NCBI GenBank assembly: GCA_019744775.1
Contig: JAIETZ010000003.1
Location: forward strand, 310,001-374,000
Length of the DNA stretch: 64,000 nt
Direction of reading: 5' to 3'
Source: Candidatus Obscuribacterales bacterium
GTDB taxonomy: Bacteria; Cyanobacteriota; Vampirovibrionia; Obscuribacterales; Obscuribacteraceae
This document shows, in pieces, positions 59,837-64,000 of this stretch. How positions within the stretch are numbered: position 1 is the stretch's first letter; every line of letters begins with the position of its first letter. The notes under the pieces were generated by a model. The model saw nothing but the letters and a program-made list of their open reading frames with translations. It made no database searches and was not told the DNA's origin. The position numbers and the translations under genes are program-made.

Positions 59837-61741
59837 CTAACTCACATGTACTCTAGGCCTCATTTTGGGATTTGGCTCTGCGGAACGGAGAATTTCCCTG
59901 GTTAGAGGAGCAGATTCTCCCTCTCCCCAGAGAACATACTTAAGCACATAGGCTAGTGGATGACCTTCGGTCCAGCCAAAGTAGACATGCGGAATTTGGC
60001 CTGTTCTATTGCGCAAAGTCAACAGTATGGCGGCAATAGCATTTGGCACGCTTGCACTGTCGCATCGCCAGACATTGTGTCCATCGATGTTATGTCCCGT
60101 GACACTAATTGTGTTATCGTGAAATTCGGAAGGATCTGTAGGGGTGACCTCAAGAAAAATGAAGTTGCCCTCGTTTTCTTGTAGGCTATGGATCTGGCGT
60201 GACTCTTGTTCTTTTTGTTCGTAGCTGCTACCCCCAGGACGGTGAGCCAGTAGGCGAATCTCTCTAAGATGTTCTTCTAGCATTTGCTCGACAAAACTAA
60301 GTGATTTTCGATCAAAGTTCACTGTGCCGACTCTTAATTCGGTAGACCTTATGCAGCGTGACAAAATGGAGGTGGACATCATAAATAGGATAATCACACC
60401 GGCAATTTGAATGCCGTCCGGCCGCTCAAGGATAATATTGATGGTGGCATAAACAAAGACAAGAGTTACGATTAGGAAGTAATATCCTTGTTTTTGATTT
60501 ACTTTCCAACTGGCAATAGTTGCTGCCAATGCTGCAGATGTCATAAAAACTAAAAGGCCGGTTGCAAATGCTCCAGCCTGAGCATCAACGTCGGCATTGA
60601 AGTGCCAGACAATCAGCAGAGAGAAGCCTGTTATAAGTAATACTAGTGGACGTAGGGCAGCCACCCATTCAGGAGCCATACCATACACCGGTAGATAGCG
60701 GGGAATTAGGTTTAGCAGACCGGCCATTGCTGATGCTCCGGCAAACCATAAAATTAACAGCGTGCTGACATCGTACACGGTGCCGAATACGTGACCAAGA
60801 AGCCCGTGCGCTAGATAAGCTAATGCCCGGCCGTTGGCTTTTCCAGTCTCGGCAAATTCATGAGCCGGGATGAGCGTAGTTGTTATAAATGAACTGGTGA
60901 GCAAACAAAAGGACATGATGATAGCAGCTGTCAAAAGGAGATACTTAGTATTTCTAATTCTGCCGGCTGGATAGGCGGAAGTGTCCATTGCACTTCCTTT
61001 GATAAGAGGCATAACGGCCACGCCGGTTTCAAATCCGGACATGCCTAAGGCAAGTTTGGGAAATGCTAGCAATGAAATGGCAACCATCTGCCAAATAGAT
61101 GTGTACGTCCCAAACAACATGTTGTACCAATTTGTTATTACCTGCGGGTGGTGAATAATTTCGTTAAGTGCCGCTGCAAATACGCAAGCCGTTAGGAATA
61201 GAAAAGACCATGCAAGAATAACGGCCAGCCAAATAGCATCTTTAAACCCTTTGAGAAATACGGCACCTAAAAATGCCACCAGGAATACGGTCAGGACTAA
61301 CTGATTTTGCAGCCAGACAGGTGACCATGGGTTCTCAATCACGTGCTTTGCGGCATCAGAAGAACAAAGTGTGATGGTCATTAGAAAGCCGGTTGATGCA
61401 AAGCCAAGCAAGGTGATAACTAGTAGCTTGCCCCACCAGCTTGGCAAAAGCTTCTGCAACAAAGCTACACTGCCTTGTCCATTGGGACTAAGCTCGGCAA
61501 CCTTGGCGTACATTGGATAGGCTCCGAACAGATTCAAAATTACCAGGAGTAGCGTGGCAAATGGCGATAAAACACCGGCAAAGAGAAATGCCATTGCCGG
61601 AGCAAAACCCAGAGAAGAAAAATAGTCTACCCCTGTTAAACACATAACATTAAACCACTTGTCCTTTTGCTGGCTTTGCTCGCCAACGCGTTCAAAAAAC
61701 CAATGTTTAATATCTGTTCTGCTAAACAATTTGACCTTCAC
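59837..61741 (-). CDS. APC-superfamily permease next to kdp genes (KimA-like potassium transporter candidate)
   Basis: A 634-residue membrane protein with about 12 helices (residues 40-450) starting GVDYFSSLGFAPAMAF, followed by a cytoplasmic C-terminal domain of about 180 residues (NFDRKSLSFVEQMLEEHLREIRL ...). This layout matches APC permeases of the KimA/YdaO type, which import potassium. The gene overlaps kdpD by 20 nt, and kdpC lies just beyond, so a potassium-linked role is a good inference; amino acid transport remains possible. The start is GTG 61741 inside the end of kdpD. Confidence 0.8.
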   Translation of the reverse strand: MKVKLFSRTDIKHWFFERVGEQSQQKDKWFNVMCLTGVDYFSSLGFAPAMAFLFAGVLSPFATLLLVILNLFGAYPMYAKVAELSPNGQGSVALLQKLLPSWWGKLLVITLLGFASTGFLMTITLCSSDAAKHVIENPWSPVWLQNQLVLTVFLVAFLGAVFLKGFKDAIWLAVILAWSFLFLTACVFAAALNEIIHHPQVITNWYNMLFGTYTSIWQMVAISLLAFPKLALGMSGFETGVAVMPLIKGSAMDTSAYPAGRIRNTKYLLLTAAIIMSFCLLTSSFITTTLIPAHEFAETGKANGRALAYLAHGLLGHVFGTVYDVSTLLILWFAGASAMAGLLNLIPRYLPVYGMAPEWVAALRPLVLLITGFSLLIVWHFNADVDAQAGAFATGLLVFMTSAALAATIASWKVNQKQGYYFLIVTLVFVYATINIILERPDGIQIAGVIILFMMSTSILSRCIRSTELRVGTVNFDRKSLSFVEQMLEEHLREIRLLAHRPGGSSYEQKEQESRQIHSLQENEGNFIFLEVTPTDPSEFHDNTISVTGHNIDGHNVWRCDSASVPNAIAAILLTLRNRTGQIPHVYFGWTEGHPLAYVLKYVLWGEGESAPLTREILRSAEPNPKMRPRVHVS

Positions 61742-63683
61742 TCAGTTGAGCTCGTTCGATAGCAAGTGCTGTCTGATTGACAAAAGTTTCAATCAGGTGT
61801 TTCTCATCAGGATCACTAAAGCGATCTTCTGGATTGGCCATTACGCCAATAACGCCAATTGCGCCTCTGGTCCCAATAAGTGGCATATAGAGAGCTTTTG
61901 CGCCCGAAAGTGTTGTCGTTGTAGCTCCGGCTGCCTGCTGATTGAGAAAAACCCATTGGGCAACTCCTAATTCTTTGGAATCGATGTCAAAGCTGGGTAA
62001 GGCTGTCGATACCTGCACTAAATGCTGGTTTTTGTCAGCTAAAAAGCCGACGATTTTTCCGTCACTGACGTCTGCAATATGCTTGAGAGAAATGTCGACC
62101 ACATGTTTTGTACTAATTGCCGCGGCTTGTTCTCTGGTCATGGCGTAAAGAGAAGCTGTTTGACGTTCCAAGTCTCTGGCAAGCAGTGCTTGATGTTTAA
62201 CCGTTGATGTTAGAGTGCTTAGTGTCAAACCAACGATGAGCATTACCAAGAAAGTAAGTAGGTACTCCGTGTCTGATACAGCGAATGTAAAGTACGGTGG
62301 GATGAAGAAAAAATCAAACGCAGCTACACTAGCAATGGCGGCCAAAATTGATGGTCCACGGCCAAGACTGAGAGCTACTATGACAATAGCCAGCTGATAA
62401 ATCATCGCTAAATTTATGGGCGAAATATGGCGAAATAAGAGAAACGAAACAAAAGTGGCAGCGCCGACAAAGAGCATCGAAAGTAAATAATTCTTTGGTT
62501 TTGAATGAGTGGCGACGAAATCTGCAGCAGGCTTCTCGCTTTGACTCTTATCACCGGTTATGACATATACATCAATGTTGCCGCTGTGTCTAATTAGATC
62601 ATCAACTACGGATCCAAATAGAATTTCTCTCCAACGTTCTCGAGCTGGTTTACCAATGATTATTTTGGAAACGTTTCGTTTTTGTGCGTACTTGACCAAT
62701 TCTTCAGCAGCGTTACGTCCGTTCAATCGAATGGTTTGCGCGCCAAGCCGTTCGGCCATATGTAGGGTTCTAGTTAGTCTGTTTTTTGTGTCGGCTGTCG
62801 GTGAGTGCCCTGGTACTTCTACATATGCTGCAATCCATTCTGCTTTCAATGTTGCCGCCAGGCGCTTGGCTGCCCTTACCAGTCGTGCAGAAAGTGGGCT
62901 TGGACCGACGCATACTAGAATGCGGTCGCTGACAGGCCAGACCTCATGAATGGCGCTTGTTTCACGGTACTTAAGCATTTGTGCGTCAACATGTTCAGCA
63001 GTTACTCGCAAAGCCAATTCGCGTAAGGCAATAAGATTGCCCTTTTTGAAAAAGTGTTTTAACGCTGTTTTGGCATTGTCTGGTAAGTAAACTTTGCCTT
63101 CTTTCAATCGTTGAATAAGGTCGTCCGGTGGCAGATCTACTACTTCAACTTCATTTGCTCTTTCAAATATAGAATCCGGCACCGTCTCAAGCATTTTAAT
63201 GCCGGTTATTTGAGTGACTAAATCGTTGACACTTTCCAAATGCTGAATATTGACGGTCGTTAGGACGTTAATACCGGCTTGTAAAAGTTCTTCCACATCT
63301 TGCCAGCGTTTTTCATGCCTTGAACCAGGTGCATTGGTGTGGGCCAATTCATCTATCAATATAGTGGTTGGTCGTCTCAGTAAGGCTTGGTCCAGATCAA
63401 ATTCATAGAGTTGCGTTGTTTTATAGGGCAAAACCTTTTGAGGAAGAATTTCCAATTCCTCAAGTAGTTCTTCTGTATCCTTACGCCCATGGGTAACGAC
63501 GACGCCACCAACAACATCAATACCATCTTTAAGTAGTTCTTGAGCTGCTTCCAGCATCGTGTAGGTTTTGCCTACTCCGGCTGCTGCACCAAGGAATATT
63601 TTCAGCTTACCTTTTGATTGGGTAGCTTCTTCTTCCTTGATGCGGGCAAGTATTTGTTCAGGCTTGTCCCTTATATGATCCAT
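61722..63683 (-). CDS. kdpD: KdpD-type sensor without histidine kinase domain
   Basis: A 653-residue protein, against about 890 for full KdpD. Present: the N-terminal KdpD domain with P-loop GAAAGVGKTYTML (residues 32-44) and VVTHGRKDTEELLEEL, DELAHTNAPGSRHEKRWQDVEELL; a universal-stress-like domain (about 245-370); four membrane helices (about 395-500); and a GAF domain (about 520-650). The HisKA and HATPase domains are missing: the frame stops right after GAF, where the permease gene begins. It cannot autophosphorylate by itself. It may sense K+ or c-di-AMP through the N-terminus and act on the Kdp pump or on the permease. Confidence 0.9.
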   Translation of the reverse strand: MDHIRDKPEQILARIKEEEATQSKGKLKIFLGAAAGVGKTYTMLEAAQELLKDGIDVVGGVVVTHGRKDTEELLEELEILPQKVLPYKTTQLYEFDLDQALLRRPTTILIDELAHTNAPGSRHEKRWQDVEELLQAGINVLTTVNIQHLESVNDLVTQITGIKMLETVPDSIFERANEVEVVDLPPDDLIQRLKEGKVYLPDNAKTALKHFFKKGNLIALRELALRVTAEHVDAQMLKYRETSAIHEVWPVSDRILVCVGPSPLSARLVRAAKRLAATLKAEWIAAYVEVPGHSPTADTKNRLTRTLHMAERLGAQTIRLNGRNAAEELVKYAQKRNVSKIIIGKPARERWREILFGSVVDDLIRHSGNIDVYVITGDKSQSEKPAADFVATHSKPKNYLLSMLFVGAATFVSFLLFRHISPINLAMIYQLAIVIVALSLGRGPSILAAIASVAAFDFFFIPPYFTFAVSDTEYLLTFLVMLIVGLTLSTLTSTVKHQALLARDLERQTASLYAMTREQAAAISTKHVVDISLKHIADVSDGKIVGFLADKNQHLVQVSTALPSFDIDSKELGVAQWVFLNQQAAGATTTTLSGAKALYMPLIGTRGAIGVIGVMANPEDRFSDPDEKHLIETFVNQTALAIERAQLSEGQIV

Positions 63684-63690
63684 TGCCTTA

Positions 63691-64000
63691 CTATTGCTTC
63701 GTTTGTTTCAGTGAATCCAGTGCCAGATTCAATTGTAAGACATTAACCCGTGGTTGACCGAACAACCCCAAATCTCTGTTGTTAGTATGTCTCTTGATAA
63801 GTTCATTCACGGCATTTGAATTAATGCCTCTTGCTTGCGCGACTCTTTCTGATTGCAAAAGGGCGTTTTGCGGACTGATATCAGGATCCAGTCCTGATGA
63901 TGATCGGGTAACGGCGTCTACAGGCACCAGGATGTCTGTCCCTAAATTATTTTCTTTGCGATAGTTTTCAGCCAATTGTTTTACGCCGGCAAAAGAAGCA
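63691..64000 (-). CDS. kdpC: potassium-transporting ATPase subunit C (5' end outside window)
   Basis: The last 103 residues of KdpC, with the frame open to the right edge. The C-terminal signature is complete: [61 protein letters not shown]. KdpC stabilises ATP binding in the KdpFABC potassium pump at the inner membrane. It lies 7 nt upstream of kdpD, so kdpA and kdpB are expected just beyond the edge. The TTG at 63975 is internal. Confidence 0.93.
   Translation of the reverse strand, partial: ASFAGVKQLAENYRKENNLGTDILVPVDAVTRSSSGLDPDISPQNALLQSERVAQARGINSNAVNELIKRHTNNRDLGLFGQPRVNVLQLNLALDSLKQTKQ

Noticed and set aside
61722-61741. Frameshift hiding the missing KdpD kinase domain
   Set aside because: The permease gene begins in the last codons of kdpD and no HisKA or HATPase motif is seen in any frame nearby, so the short form is real in this sequence.

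Overview
The window looks like a chromosomal segment of a Gram-negative (diderm) heterotroph with balanced base composition and very tight gene packing. KdsB (LPS Kdo activation), a TolC-type outer membrane factor, a DUF2490-type outer-membrane candidate, lipoproteins and Tat/Sec signal peptides show the two-membrane envelope. A Tic20-like membrane protein, many exported TPR proteins and the absence of any photosynthesis gene fit a non-photosynthetic relative of Cyanobacteria (Melainabacteria/Vampirovibrionia, perhaps Obscuribacterales). That placement is inference; only a 16S rRNA or marker-gene tree would prove it. No phage, insertion sequence, CRISPR array or integrase is visible.

Layout. 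1-6.9 kb: heavy-metal efflux locus (two tandem HME-RND pumps, a periplasmic adaptor, a PII-like protein, and a convergent outer membrane factor). 7-15.3 kb: hydrolase, a divergent sigma factor with a co-translated partner, thymidine kinase, a degenerate fumarase/aspartase paralogue, a giant 5'-nucleotidase-like protein, and a Cys-rich protein coupled to a TusA-like protein. 15.4-19.2 kb: two TPR proteins, then HPPD and homogentisate dioxygenase (tyrosine catabolism) ending in a strong terminator. 19.2-23.5 kb: an unknown gene, an exported HMA protein overlapping a DnaK with a His-rich tail, and HisC. 23.7-34.9 kb: xanthine dehydrogenase (xdhA, xdhB, xdhC) on the plus strand and a complete molybdenum-cofactor operon (moaD-moaE-moaA-moaCB-moeA) on the minus strand that can supply its cofactor; between them lie a GNAT-hydrolase fusion and two small paralogues. 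35-37.5 kb: tRNA-Gly, initiator tRNA, dtd, and two tandem thymidylate-kinase-like genes. 37.6-50.2 kb: envelope and housekeeping genes (TPR, kdsB, GDPD, DUF2490, matrixin-TPR protease, ParA, Tic20-like, hisS, diguanylate cyclase, zinc-ribbon protein, M48 protease). 50.3-59.8 kb: an unknown, a Tat-exported beta-propeller, yggT, thiL, folD, cinA, GNAT, msrA and msrB. 59.8-64 kb: an APC permease, a KdpD lacking its kinase domain, and the 3' part of kdpC (potassium uptake).

Two signals run across genes. One is an intergenic repeat family (five copies) with conserved flanks and exchangeable hairpin stems. The other is a marked excess of the palindrome GCCGGC (about sixty occurrences counted by eye), reminiscent of HIP1 in cyanobacteria but with a different sequence. 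Other points worth attention are the kinase-less KdpD, the His-tailed DnaK with its HMA partner, the catalytically stripped fumarase paralogue, the Cys-rich/TusA pair and a possible two-state RNA leader before xdhA.
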